Shown here piece after piece: positions 50,284-61,523 of a DNA stretch of 64,000 bases (position 1 is the stretch's first letter; each line of letters starts with the position of its first letter). Location: NCBI GenBank assembly GCA_032433595.1, contig JASWJB010000004.1, forward strand, positions 1 to 64,000, written 5' to 3'. Under the pieces are notes generated by a model. It ran no database searches. It saw nothing but the letters and a program-made list of their open reading frames with translations, and was not told the DNA's origin. Origin of the DNA: Conoideocrella luteorostrata (taxonomy: Eukaryota; Ascomycota; Sordariomycetes; Hypocreales; Clavicipitaceae). Position numbers and translations under genes: made by a program.

Positions 50284-50731
50284 TATGGAAGGTTGTGTAT
50301 ATGTGTTGTTATGTGTTGTTATGTATATGCGAGACTTCCAAGTAAAAGAAACAGTTTCAAGATGTACTTAAACAATAAGCTAACATGCTCATGTACTTGA
50401 ATAGTCTTATGGCAACTTCTTTGCCCTTACACACGCTTCTTCCACTACTTATGACGAAACGCACGTCCTTGCTGTGGCGGATCGTGGATTTCTACGGATC
50501 TTGCGGCTGGCATCGGATTCTTCCACATTTGGCCAACTCCGAACACCCTAATCGTTCAAGACTAGGCAAGCAAAACATTATGTCATGGGCGGCGGCCACG
50601 TGTAGAAGAAGTAGAAAATCGATCCGAGACCGCACTTTACGTCGGCCAATTGTTTGGCTGCCCATGTTCTCGATCCCCTGCACTAATCTATTTTTTTTAT
50701 TTGCGTAAGCCCACTTACACTCCGCGGCACA
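50284..50731. promoter_or_regulatory. Divergent promoter of the cyclase and SDR genes
   Basis: 448 bp between the two start codons. It contains the 24-bp shared element (50513-50536), a CACGTG E-box-like sequence near 50599 and a poly-T tract just before the SDR start. Co-expression of both genes from this region is likely. Confidence 0.5.
50513..50536 (+). promoter_or_regulatory. 24-bp element shared with the PLP/MFS promoter
   Basis: Differs from 34448-34471 at two positions only: TCGGAT, T for A, CTTCCACATTTGG, C for G, CAA. Both copies read in the same direction and lie between divergently transcribed cluster genes. Confidence 0.55.
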
Positions 50732-51720
50732 ATGACAGCGCTGCAAATCAACGTAGACGATATCCCTGACTTGTCCAACAAAAATGTCATCATCACTGGC
50801 GCCTCTTCTGGTATCGGTCTAGCAGCGGCAACAATATTTGCACAAAAGGGGGCTTCTGTCTTGAATCTTGACATCAATCCGCCTCCGGCGGGCGGGCACA
50901 AGAGCATAGAATACTTCAAGTGCGATACCTCCAGGTGGGATCACCTCATCGCAGCTTTTAGGCACGCGGGAGATGTGGATATTGCAGTTGCAAACGCCGG
51001 CGTATCAGAAGAGACCGACTACTTTGCCGATACCTTTGACGAGTCGACCGGAGAGCTTATCGAGCCAACGTACGGAGTGCTTGATGTTAACGTTCGCGGC
51101 GTTCTCAACTTCACAAAACTCGCCCTGAGTAACTATCGCAGACGAAAGCATCCGGGAAGCATAGTGATTACATCAAGTGCAACAGCTTACTCACCGGAGC
51201 AGTCGCTTCCCGTGTATAGCGCATCTAAACTCGCAGTGAGAGGGCTCCCAACATCAATTTTAGACCCGACGGACCTATAGACAAGCAGAGCTAACCGTTT
51301 ATTTCACGAATCCAGCTGATAGGTCTCGTGCGGGCTTTGAGGTCATCCGTTCGTCATGAGGGCATCACCATCAACGCCGTAGCTCCCGCGGCAACCATCA
51401 CCGCCCTCTTGCCTGGCCACCTCGCCACACCGATCATGGCGGCTGGGCTGCCAGTGAGCTCTGCCGAGTTTGTCGGACTCGCTCTCGTATACTCATCCGT
51501 GGCGAAGCAGAATGGGTTAGTGGAGCTGTATGGCAAAGATAGTGAAGATCTGCCTTCGCAGCCATCTCGGTGGAACGGAAGAACAATACTTACTCTCGGA
51601 GACAAATACACAGAATTGGAAGGCCCTTTGTCAGCTCTACGGTCACAATGGTTCGGAAAGAGTAACATGGACCTGACAAGGCGACAACAAACAGCTACTG
51701 ATTTTCGAGACATTGCCTGA
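50732..51720 (+). CDS. Short-chain dehydrogenase/reductase
   Basis: Two exons, 50732-51235 and 51316-51720, encode 302 residues. The donor GTGAGA lies right after the active-site helix (YSASKLA) and the acceptor CCAG restores [11 protein letters not shown]. Cofactor binding is shown by TGASSGIG (residues 22-29) and the D in LNLDINPP, which suggests NAD(H). NAG is VANAGVS. The catalytic Ser is in ITSSATAY, and Tyr162 and Lys166 form the YSASK motif. [15 protein letters not shown] follows, as in 15-hydroxyprostaglandin-dehydrogenase-like fungal SDRs. It probably oxidises a hydroxyl made by one of the P450s to a ketone. It shares a divergent promoter with the cyclase. Confidence 0.9.
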
Positions 51721-52049
51721 AAGGCGCACTTGGACCCCGTTGGAAATAGATATCCTAATGCATTCCCATTACACGGCCAATCCAATTCTTTTGGCAGCCA
51801 AATCACCTCTCAATAGTCCGTGACCGAAATACATCTTTAGACCGCGGAAACTCGCGGTTTTGTTTCGGCGTGTTTAAACGCTAGGAGACTTGTAGTTGTA
51901 CTTGACTCCGCTTCCAGGAAGTCTGTTACTATCATGAGTGGCCGCTACGGTGACCACAACCTCACGACGCCAAGTAAGTCGAATAATCTTGATGGCCGCC
52001 AAGCGTTCGGACTACGTGCTATATATAAAGCAGCACATGGCTACAAGGT
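51721..52049. other. SDR 3' region
   Basis: About 330 bp without a gene. It runs directly into the repeat at 52050. Confidence 0.35.
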
Positions 52050-52525
52050 TGGACAATTGTAGTATGTGGGCGGAAATGATCCTCTAGGGTGACAAGGTTG
52101 AATTCACGTGCGTTGTGGACTTGACCAATTTGGTTAAGTCAAACAGTATAGCTATAAGTAGTGCGATTGTGCTCTTCAAGAGAGAAGAATCAATCAAGAA
52201 TTGACAGAAGTTTTCCCCCGAAGTTTACTTAGGCATTGTGCCTCACACGTTCATTCATTAATTTGTTCAATTGAAGTGTGCAGTTGCTCCACAAGAGGCA
52301 AGCAACCTGCACGACCATTTGATCTCGGCGAGAGAAAGGTCACTACGAATTACGGGAGGCCTTTGCGAGAAGCCTCTCACGAATTGTACGGAGCATTGCT
52401 GGGTGTGTGTCAGACCTCAGTATACGCGAGTGTTGGGTGTGCTTTTTGGGCCGACAAAGTAGCAATTTGATTTGCCATGTGTGCAGATAATGTTGATCGG
52501 GACACGAAGCATGGCAGCGTAGCAT
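52050..52525 (+). repeat. Diverged dispersed repeat, copy 2 (probable LTR-type remnant)
   Basis: Aligns in the same orientation with 2690-3190 over about 480 bp (see that entry for shared blocks). It contains TCTAGGGTGAC, TTCACGTG, a TATAGCTATAA element and an AATCAATCAAGAA run, a combination typical of a retroelement LTR (promoter plus polyadenylation region). It marks the left edge of a retroelement-rich block that separates the SDR from the regulator gene. Confidence 0.55.
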
Positions 52526-53639
52526 AGCGAGCGGGCACCATCAGGCTGCCGACAATTTGCTATACGAGCCCACGCGTTTGCTTGTCTCTCTCACCTTTAG
52601 TCTACGCTAGTCTTGGAAGGCAGTGAAAGGGGGGCCGTGGGATACACGATACAAATTGAGACCATTTTGGAACTAGCTGGCCCCGAATTTGTGGTCCCAG
52701 CTCCGGATAGGCAATGGATTTACGGAACACTCCGCAGCCCACAAGAGAGCCTTAACGGGAAGGATGAACTGCCGGCCGAGCCTCGGCGCCCAGCGGATTT
52801 GCCTACCCCTACGGGCCACCTGGTTGAGATGAGACATAAGACGGCATGGATCAAATTAGACTACGTCGGAATCTGTCGGCCTCGATTCGCACCAATGAGC
52901 TGAGCAGGATTTGCAGCCTAGTGACGTGCGATCGAAGTAACTGCCGTTGGGGGGGGGCCAATCTGATGGCACTAGTATCGCCTTACGAATTGCTTAGTTG
53001 GACTAGGTCCCTCTCACGAGCCGAATGAGAGTTGGCAACGCATCAAAAAGACATCTTAGGTATCCTTGCCAGTACAGTTATTTCTCAATTTGAAGCATAT
53101 CGCGCAGAGCAAGTATTGCACTAACTGCGCAGAGCCCATACAGTCTGTCCGGTAGCGACAGGCCCTCAAAAGCGCGCCATATGCAGCTCCCTCAAGAGAA
53201 TGAATTGATACTACGGATTGTAATTGTCCCGCTGACTAGGACTGACGCTTGTAGATGATAGCCTGCAAACTGTGTCGCGACGAGCTTACCGCATCGTAAG
53301 ACATTTCAAGTTGTGCACTAGCCGGCGTTGGAATGAGCTGTCGCGGGCGAATAATCCAGACGCGCATTTCATGGTGTGAAACGTGGTCTTGCTTTGAAAT
53401 CACCATGACCCATGGGAAGCTCCGGGGTCAACTGCCAACTCGCATGGGGAAAATTACTGCCCACAATTTAATGCAGCGTTGCATCAAGAGTGCGAACAAA
53501 GCGCAAGCTTCCATGGCGCAGTTCGTCTATATCACCGGTCGTTAAGTAAGTGGAGATCAACGTTGTCCGAAGCGACAGTATGAAAACTATGCTCTAGGAT
53601 CCGGACTTGTGAGTCACCTGCCACAAGGTAATCTTGTGA
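52526..53639. other. Non-coding or degenerate region between retroelement remnants
   Basis: No supportable gene. A 96-codon frame at 52613-52903 is open but has no domain I recognise. It might be decayed retroelement coding sequence. Confidence 0.35.
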
Positions 53640-54720
53640 GTTAGGTTTCCGGGATTAACCAGAACCTAGGTAGGTTGTTGAAGATATGTATCGTAGCCCC
53701 TAAATCTAGGATTATTAATCAATGCAGTGGATATTTGCTAACTTCCGTATTCTCTAGGGTGCTAGAAAATCCGGCTGCTAGGTTAATCACACCCATAGTC
53801 CTACGATTTCGCGGACCTTTGTACCGTCATAATTCCTTTTCAGCAGCTTTTCTAGCTGCAGTAACCTTGTCAGCTAGGTCTGTATTAGCCCGAAATTGCT
53901 TGAGTGACCATCTTTTCGTGTGCCCGGTTAACCTAATAATTTTCTGGCCTAAGTTCCGGAACGGCAAGCCAGGAACCGTTAATATCAAGGCTTTCAGAGG
54001 CACATGCCTCACATTCCTTGGAAGGTTCTAACGGTTTAATAGTTCTCTTCTTGCTGCAACCAAGAATTCTCTCAAAAGACGATATTTTACTTGTTCATCT
54101 TCTCTGTGATATTATATAACTAGCGGCCGCTAATAACCTCTAGCAGCTAAAGACGGGCACCTTGCAATAGGAAGGTTTCCAATCGAGAAATCCAAGTTAG
54201 GAATTCTGACCGCCTTGAAAAGCCACAACCCAATAGAATCTGTTGATATTCTCTAGCAAGCTCCACTACTTGCATGGGCTCCTTAACCCCGTACGGAGTT
54301 TGCTAGGGAATCTGTCTATTCTAGGATCGTGCGCTTTTAGCCTAGATGCTGAGCAAATCGTTTCTCAACGCTACCGAAAATCACCTCTCGTGCCCTTACA
54401 AGGTGCTCTTGTTGCTTACTGAAGGACTTAAGGTCTTCCTTGTAATTTAATCTTGCAATATGATCGATGTTCTGATTGCCATTCTAATTCCTGTCCAAAT
54501 GCTTCCTTTTATGCCTGCTTTCCTTCCTGCCTCTGATATCTCGTATTCCTCGTATTCTTGACCTTTCTAAGGTCTTGACCAAATTCCTCCGGTTTCCAGT
54601 TAACTTTAAATGACCTCTCGTATCCGACGAACATACGATTGAAGGACTACGCGGAGTAAGTGGAGAGATCATTCGGAATTGACACAGGATTTTCCGCAAC
54701 GCCTGCGGAGAAACTAGAAT
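53640..54720 (-). mobile_element. Decayed Ty1/copia-type retrotransposon fragment (gag-protease)
   Basis: Read on the minus strand, broken frames with several stops still show a gag-like basic stretch, then a degenerate zinc-knuckle segment (KECEACASES...), then a protease-like active site, LIILDLGATIHIFNNL, near 53730-53675. In intact copia elements this site reads D-S-G-A/S; here the Ser is changed to Leu and a stop lies just upstream. Order (gag, knuckle, protease) and orientation fit a copia element. No reverse transcriptase, integrase or full LTR pair is visible. The element is dead. Confidence 0.6.
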
Positions 54721-55341
54721 GGATCCATTTCAGGTTCTTGCTTACGTGCGCCCACGTATCAAATGGACCCTGTAATTGTGACCCACGAATCGGAGAGTAG
54801 AGAACAGAGGGCTAGGGCCGGGAGTCTATCATGATACCATCATGAGAACCCCACCAATGTAAGCAGTACGAGACAAATTCACCCACAGTTGACCAGATAT
54901 CGTCTTCGCTCACCGGTACCATGGAGCGACAAGAAGTACGCAAGCACGACAACATACGGCACCATACGGCATGTGGGTGGCCGGCTTCCAAGCCAAGCTT
55001 TAAATTGGGTCTCGAAACGTATGTCTCCTTGGTCAACCGCCGCCCACATGAAGACCCCCAAACGTATCCGCATCCAGTTGCTTTCTACGACGTATCACGT
55101 AGGGCGATTTGGAATAGAGAACCGCAAATCAGGGCAACGACATCCATGGCTCTGGATAAGGGTTTCCGCGGGATAAAATTAGATCGCGGTCGGAACTCCG
55201 TGACGATTTGGGCTGTTGGTGATGGTGACGTTACATTCGTTTGTAAAGAGCGGTGTCCCCATGCCCTTATACCTTCACTTCACCTCTTGGATGCTTGCTC
55301 GCATCTGTAAAGTGTTTGCAGCCCGGTTAAACATCATGTTT
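54721..55341. other. Region upstream of the regulator gene
   Basis: An ATG-started 129-codon frame (54921-55310, plus) has no recognised domain and overlaps the presumed promoter of the regulator. I do not call it a gene. The promoter of the Zn2Cys6 gene should lie here. Confidence 0.35.
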
Positions 55342-56848
55342 ATGACATTGAAGTACGGCCGTGGAGAGGAAGGTGGCATTAAGCACGTCGACACAAGTAG
55401 CACCTTTATCCGGTCGCGCGAACATTACTCGGGGATCGCTTGCACAGCTTGTCGCAGTAAAAAGGTAGGATGGAATGTAACCCATCCATGCGGTTCAGTT
55501 TGGGTAACAGTGCCTTTTAGCTGGGATGCAGTCGAGAAAAGGCGGGTTGTCGACGATGTCAAAGTCGCGGCGACCGATGTACTTACGAGCCGCAAAAGCT
55601 GCGAGCCAGGAGGTCGCAGAAGCACTCTACACCACCGGCCGACAAGAGCAGTGGCGATAGTCCCAGCGATACATCCATCAAGGCAAGTAGCTTGCAGAAG
55701 CCTATCATGTCGTCGGGGGATCAAAGCCCACTGGTCATGCCCGAAGTATGCGACCAGGGAATATCAACAAATATTGCGCCTCCAGACTTGAGCGAAGCGA
55801 CAGCTGGCCCAGTGAACATAATGCCAGACAATTACTCCCCAGGGTCACACCCTAGCCTCCTGAATGACGAGTGTATGCCCGAATTCATGGACTTCCATGA
55901 TGATCTTTTCATATCCGGATTCTCTAGTACGTAATCCTCCCTTAGTAGGATCAATGTGCCGCCAATGGATAATCGCAAGCTAATCATTTGCTGGTATCAT
56001 TAGGCTCAGAAACAAGCTCGTCTGGTAATCCGGATGCAAATGAATCCGACTTCAACCCTTCATACGAACCAGACGCCAGATTTCTTGTGAATTCATCCAT
56101 CTTTGAATCGGATGGCCATGGCTGCGACGTCCTGGGTAGTCCGATGGATCTCGTGTCGCCCGTCCCAGCACCACCAGGTACCTCACATTCAAGCATCTCC
56201 CCAGAACTTGTGCCAGTCAATGAAGAAGAAAACTGTGACTGTACCGGCACAGCGTTGCGCATGTTGGAATTAATTGCCACTCCACCTACAAGAGACGATT
56301 GGCAGGCGACCGAGAAGAAGCTATATTTTCTGAAAAAGGTCATCTCGCAATGCGTTGTTTTGTCTCAGTGCAGCAGCTGCCCGGAAGACTCGGGACTTTC
56401 AATGCTTCTCATTGTCATGTTTGAAAAGCTTCAAACATTGTTTGAAGAAGTCGCAGACTGGAGGAGACGGAATGTAGACCACCACGGTGTTCTGGACTCT
56501 CGACAGTCCCCTCCCAGTCGCGAGGCGAGGTCATACTCAAGTCAAGACAGAGGCAGTCCGTACCAAAAGCCCGCTGCCAAGCCCAGATCAAATCTTTCCA
56601 TGGGGTGCTACCAGATCGACACGCCAGAGGAGCACCTAAATATTATATCAACTCTCGTTTTGCTTCAGTTGCGTCGACTCGCTGCTCTGGTTTCGAAAAT
56701 GAGGCGCAACGCAACCAAGTGTAGATGGGATGCTCATCTAAATGTACTAAAGAGCCTCACTCAACGGATGAAGCGTCTTTCTGCGACATTGCAGATATGC
56801 CATAATTTGCGCGGGAGTGACGGCAGGGCGAAGTTTATGTTTTGTTAA
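55342..56848 (+). CDS. Zn2Cys6 transcription factor with AflR-like C-terminal region
   Basis: Three exons, 55342-55464, 55521-55926 and 56004-56848, give 457 residues if the ATG at 55342 is used; another ATG at 55336 adds two residues. The first intron interrupts the zinc cluster; joining gives a perfect C-x2-C-x6-C-x6-C-x2-C-x6-C (ACTACRSKK-LGCSREKAGCRRC...). A basic region follows (QKLRARRSQKH). The middle is acidic and Ser/Pro-rich. The C-terminal part has CDCTGTALRMLELI and several Cys/Leu-rich helices like the aflatoxin-regulator family domain. Such proteins bind CGG-containing sites and activate the cluster that encodes them. The 24-bp shared element with TCGGA is a candidate target (inference). 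No other regulator gene is visible in the window. Confidence 0.85.
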
Positions 56849-57186
56849 CCGCATTCTTGAGGGCTCTACTAGATCCGACTTGGGGACTTGGAAGCAACTG
56901 AATTTTTTGCATATATTTGTTCCGATTTGTAATAAAGACAACTATAGAAAAATATCATGCAAATAAACTGCTGATGCACCGGTTCAAAGAATCGAAGTAA
57001 AATAAATAAGTGAAAAATACATACGCCTGTTTGTCCTTGCTGTGGCGATATCCGCAGACTAAAATTAGTCATTCCAGCCTGATCCCTTTACTACTCGAAC
57101 CATACCAAACGAAAGTCCTATTATGTTATTATAGAAACCTATATGTCCTGTGATATCTGCAACGTTGGCTACTCTCAACAGAATTT
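56849..57186. other. 3' region between convergent genes
   Basis: About 340 bp, AT-rich, with no gene. The regulator (plus) and the PLP enzyme (minus) converge here. Confidence 0.4.
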
Positions 57187-59037
57187 TCAGGCTTCAAGAG
57201 TGACAGCCTCTGCGTGAAGCTCCTCAGATACTTCCTGAATTGTCTCTCCTGTGGCCCTCTCTTGTATACCAAAGTAGAGCACTTTATTCAAAGAGCCTCC
57301 ACTCAGAACACCTTCCGGGATGGTAGCAAATGCCTGATCTAGATCTTGAATTATATCCGCAACATCCTCGGTACCAATAGACAAACGAATCAGCTCCTAT
57401 AAGAGAACGTTAGTTGCAATACCCAACAGTTTCTAACATATCCACACTTACCTCTGTGATTCCAGCATTTATACGGTCCTTCTCTGACATGATGGCATGT
57501 GTGGAACTCCAAGGGTGGGTTGCCATGGTCTTACAGTCCCCAACGCTAGAGCCAAAGTCTGTCAGAGGGGAGAATTCTGGAATATTTGAATGATCAGTCT
57601 ACTCACTTTGTCATGTTGGAAACCAACCGAAGTGCATCCACAAAGTACTTGCTGCCTGCTGTGCCACCCTTGACACCAAATGACAAAACACCACCAAACC
57701 CTCTGCGCAGGTACTTCTTTGCTATTTGGTGATATTTGTCGGTGACGAGACCTAACGGTTTTGCATATTAGCTTTCCAGCCTATTCTTCAAGCAAGGTTG
57801 TCTACTTCAGAGGCAATGTAAAGACTCACCGGGATAGTTGATCCAGTCAATTCGCGGATGCTGGGCCAGAAACTCGGCCACCCGTAAGGCGTTGAAAGCT
57901 ATCCGGTCGCATCTCAAGCTCAGCGTCTCTATGCCAAGGAGAATCTGCTGCGCAGCAAACGGATTCATAACAGATCCCACCTCCATGACGACTTCGATGC
58001 GGAGTGCAATCGCGAACGCAATATTTCCAAATGCGCTCGCATAAGAAAACTCGAGAGGGCCGTCACTCTTAGCCGTGAGGTGCGGAAATTTTGCCGCCGC
58101 CTTCATCCAGTCGAATCTGCCAGCGTCGACAATGACTCCTCCTACTGTCGTGCCATGTCCACCCAGCCACTTTGTAGCAGAGTGCACAGCAATATCTGCT
58201 CCATGTTCAATGACAGGGCACCAATAACCGCCAGCCCCAAAGGTGTTATCGACCTGAAAAATACGTTTCTCTGTTAGTTACATTCGTAACAATAGCGAGT
58301 TTGGCATGTGAGGTAGACTTACAACAAGCGGAACAAGATTCTCGTGACCAATATCAGCAATGGCGCGGAGATCAGGAATGCTGATTCGCGGATTGCCAAC
58401 AGTCTCGACCAAGATCATCTTCGTCCGCTCGTCAATTAGAGCTCTGTAGGACTCAGGGTCGTCGTCCGAGACCCATCGCACGGAAATGCCCATCCGCGGT
58501 AGTAGCGTCTTGAACATGCTGTAGGTGCCTCCATAAAGATTTGTCGAGGAAATAATATTGTCGCCCGAGTGTGTTAAGCATAATACCGTCTGGAATATGG
58601 CAGACTGTCCAGATGCGGTCGCGACGGCTGCTGTGCCCCCTTCCAGTGCCGCTACTCTCTTCTCCAAGACTTCTACTGTGGGCTATGCACCGCAAAATGG
58701 GTGGTCAGTTTGAGACATAGACTCGTGTTGACAGTCGAGGCCGCACTTACATTAGCAATGCGCGAGTAGACGTAACCGGCTTCCTCATTGCTACAGACCT
58801 TCCGCGCATGCTCGCTATCCGTAAAGACATATGACTACATTAAAATAAAAAGTCAACATGTTTCTTAGACCTATTTCCTGAATGGGATCAATTACTTACA
58901 GCAGTTGCATAGATTGGCACGGCCCTCGCTTTCGTTGTTGGGTCGGGCTTGGTGCCAGAGTGAATCTGCCGTGTGTTGAACTCTCGAGCCGACTCGGTCT
59001 TGACATCGACCTTGAACGGCACAAATGCATCACTCAT
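57187..59037 (-). CDS. Cys/Met-metabolism PLP enzyme (O-acetylhomoserine gamma-replacement type)
   Basis: Exons: 59037-58900, 58834-58751, 58682-58323, 58253-57830, 57751-57607, about 57558-57452 and 57396-57187, giving about 488 residues. The family is clear: RQIHSG at the start, SRIANPTVEVLEKRVAALEGG, ATASGQSAIF, TNLYGGTYSMFK, ETVGNPRISIPD, VDNTFGAGGY and the PLP lysine in HSATKWLGGHG (K222). Family members replace the acetoxy group of O-acetylhomoserine with a sulfur, nitrogen or carbon nucleophile. LolC (loline), Fub7 (fusaric acid) and FlvA (flavunoidine) are specialised fungal examples. The protein is about 50 residues longer than ordinary sulfhydrylases, with an acidic tail. One problem: the junction near 57607/57558 leaves the frame one base out (donor phase 2, but FGSSVGDCKT needs phase 1), so a frameshift or an unusual splice must be present. 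The gene is divergent from the P450 at 59593. Confidence 0.8.
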
Positions 59038-59592
59038 GATGAAAACTTCCAGATTCGGACTAACTAATCAATAGATAAGTGCTATAACAAATTACAAGTT
59101 AAATTGATGGGTTTCTCAAGTTACTGTAGAGAAGGATGCTTGCATAGAGGCTCATTCAGTGAACCCACAAGGGCGGCCCAGGGGAATAATGCCTGACGTC
59201 GTTTTATTGCGCTTTAAGGTAACTAACTAGGTAACGCTATAACTTACCAACTAAAGATCACATCTGCTAATGCCAGTCCGCACTGATCTGGAGAGCTGAG
59301 TCGCACCGTCCGGGTGGCGTGGGGTCGGACATTGACGAATTCGGTTGGAGTCCGGTCAGCGTGGAGGGAGATGCAGGACTTTGGGAACTACGCCGAAATC
59401 ACATCGGATCCTAGTCTCCATGTTTTGTAAGTCGTCTTGATCTGATTGGCTTGAGCCTGGCTTCAATTTCTTAGGTTCATTCACACTCTTTGTTGCCCTC
59501 TGTCACTGAACTTTTCGAGACCAAAGAGTTTGTGTATTCGATGTGCTGGAATTTAGTGAGACAAAGACGACCTCACTTCCCTTCCAACAGAC
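59038..59592. promoter_or_regulatory. Divergent promoter of the gamma-type PLP gene and a P450
   Basis: 555 bp between start codons. It contains TCGGAC (59325), TTCGGTTGG (59340) and TCGGAT (59404-59409) but not the full 24-bp element. These CGG sites could be targets of the cluster regulator. Confidence 0.35.
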
Positions 59593-61523
59593 ATGTCAAC
59601 ATCCGCAGTGCTGGAGCAATGGCTTCACCATGTCACCCAAGCCCGACTAAATAATAGCGTAAACACGGCCTATATTCTGCCAACTGCAGCATTAGGCATT
59701 GTTGCCATTTTTATCATAACAAACTTGCTGACTCCGAAGCAACGATACGTTCCCGGGGTGCCCATCATAGGCGGCAGCGACAAAGCTTCCATCAAAAAGA
59801 ACCGCATCCGATTTATACATGATGGCATGAATATGCTGAAGGAGGGCTATGAAAAGGTAGCGCAAAATGTTTTTCTCTTCTTCCCGTCTACATTCTGTGC
59901 TATCTACTCGACTGCTGACATATCAACAAGACGAAGGGCGGTAAATTTTACGTCCCCAGCAAACTTGGGGAGCGCTTAATGCTTCCAGTCAGGTACCTGG
60001 ATGAGTTGAAGTCGGCACCAATCCACGAGGTAGACTTCGTGGCTACGTTCATTGAGGTAAGGCACTAGCTGTGTACTCTATCGCCGATGTGCTAATGACG
60101 GTGCAAGATGTTTGAAGGCAAATACACGACAATGGGAAGTCGATCAACTCTTCATCCCCGCGTCGTTCGCGGCCAGCTCAATCGCAATTTATGTACGTCT
60201 CATAAACCACCTTATCGTGTTTCCTTCCCGTTCTCTGATCATTCCACGCAGGGAAAGTAATGGACGAAATTCAGGAGGAAATCCGCGACGCGTTTGATGA
60301 CGCATTCCCAGCCTGCGAGGGTAAGTGTACATCCACAGCCCCATGGGGCGGTAACCCATCACTATATATCCAGTAACAAGAAATGCTGACTTTCAATTTC
60401 CAGACTGGACTGAGGTAGACGTAGTCGATCGCATCACCCAGATTGTAGCCCGGGTGTCCAGCCGCATGTTTGGCGGTAAAGAGTTAAGCAGGAATAAGGA
60501 ATGGGTCCAATCGTCTATCGCCTTTGCGATTGATGGTTTCATCGGCGCCCAGGCCATAAAGAAGTTTCCTGAGTTCCTCAAGCCTGTGGCAGCGCGATAC
60601 ATCCCCGCCATTCAGAACATCAAAAACCATTACGCCGCGGCGGAAAAAGCTGCCATTCCGCTTATTGAGCGGCGACGGGCTACTGGCGAAGACGCTCCAG
60701 ATTTGCTGTATTGGATGGATGAAGATGCGCAGGGAAGCGAAAAGGACCCAGCGTTTCTCGCGAGTATTCTGCTCAAGGTCAGCTTTGCTGCTATCCATAC
60801 AAGCGCCGCCGCTCCCAGTCAACTTCTTTATGACCTTTGTGCAATGCCCGAGTACATCGATCCTTTGCGGGAAGAAATCAGCACAAACTTGAACGATTGT
60901 GGGACTTTATCCCGCCAGGGATTCCAGGGCTTAACAAAGCTCGATAGCATAATGAAAGAGAGTCAAAGATTTAATCCACTTCTTCTCAGTAAGCCCGTCT
61001 CAACTGAGCCTTGTCTTTTTTAACAAAAAAAAAATACCAAGTACACTAACGTCTCGACGCAGTAACCTTTGAGAGAGTCGTGACGAAAAACTACCGCCTG
61101 TCAGACGGGCTAGTCATTCCCGCCAATACAACGATCGGCATTCCAACACATGCTATCTCGATGGATGCAGACTTGTATCCTGAACCAGAAAAGTTCAAAG
61201 GTTTTCGCTTTCATGACTTGCACGAAGTGTCTAGACAGCAGCAGCAAGACGATGTGAAAGGCGCAACTGACAAGCAACGTTCTGCTCCCTCTGTAGCCTA
61301 TGCTGCGTCCCATCCGGCCAGCATGGCTTTTGGATACGGTCGACATGCATGCCCAGGTCGATTCTTTGCTTCTGCCGAGATCAAGGCCATCATGGTGTAC
61401 TTGTTGATGAACTACGAGTTCAAGTTTCCAGAAAATAAGCCAGTGAGGCCACCAAGTTTGCAAGTTGAGACGCAAAATCTACCAAATCACGAAGCAAAGA
61501 TTATGTTCAGGCGACGAAGATAA
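59593..61523 (+). CDS. Cytochrome P450, CYP68-like (copy B)
   Basis: Six exons: 59593-59856, 59931-60056, 60108-60192, 60252-60320, 60404-60988 and 61063-61523. They give 529 residues with consistent phases. The N-terminal anchor (AALGIVAIFIITNLL) is followed by VPGVPIIGG, GGKFYVPSKLGERLMLPVRYLDEL, MFEGKYTTMG, the FAAIHTSAAAPSQLLYDL I-helix, KESQR and the haem loop [18 protein letters not shown]. The pattern matches the CYP68 P450 at 36953-38673, and the two differ by only two residues over [14 protein letters not shown] and its flanks, so they are likely ancient duplicates with different sites of oxidation. It is head to head with the gamma-type PLP gene. Confidence 0.9.

Noticed and set aside
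52613..52903. 96-codon frame after the LTR-like repeat, considered as copia gag
   Set aside because: No motif that I can name; the strand is opposite to the better-supported copia fragment.
54921..55310. 129-codon open frame with ATG upstream of the regulator
   Set aside because: No recognisable domain, no splice partner, and it overlaps the presumed promoter of the Zn2Cys6 gene.
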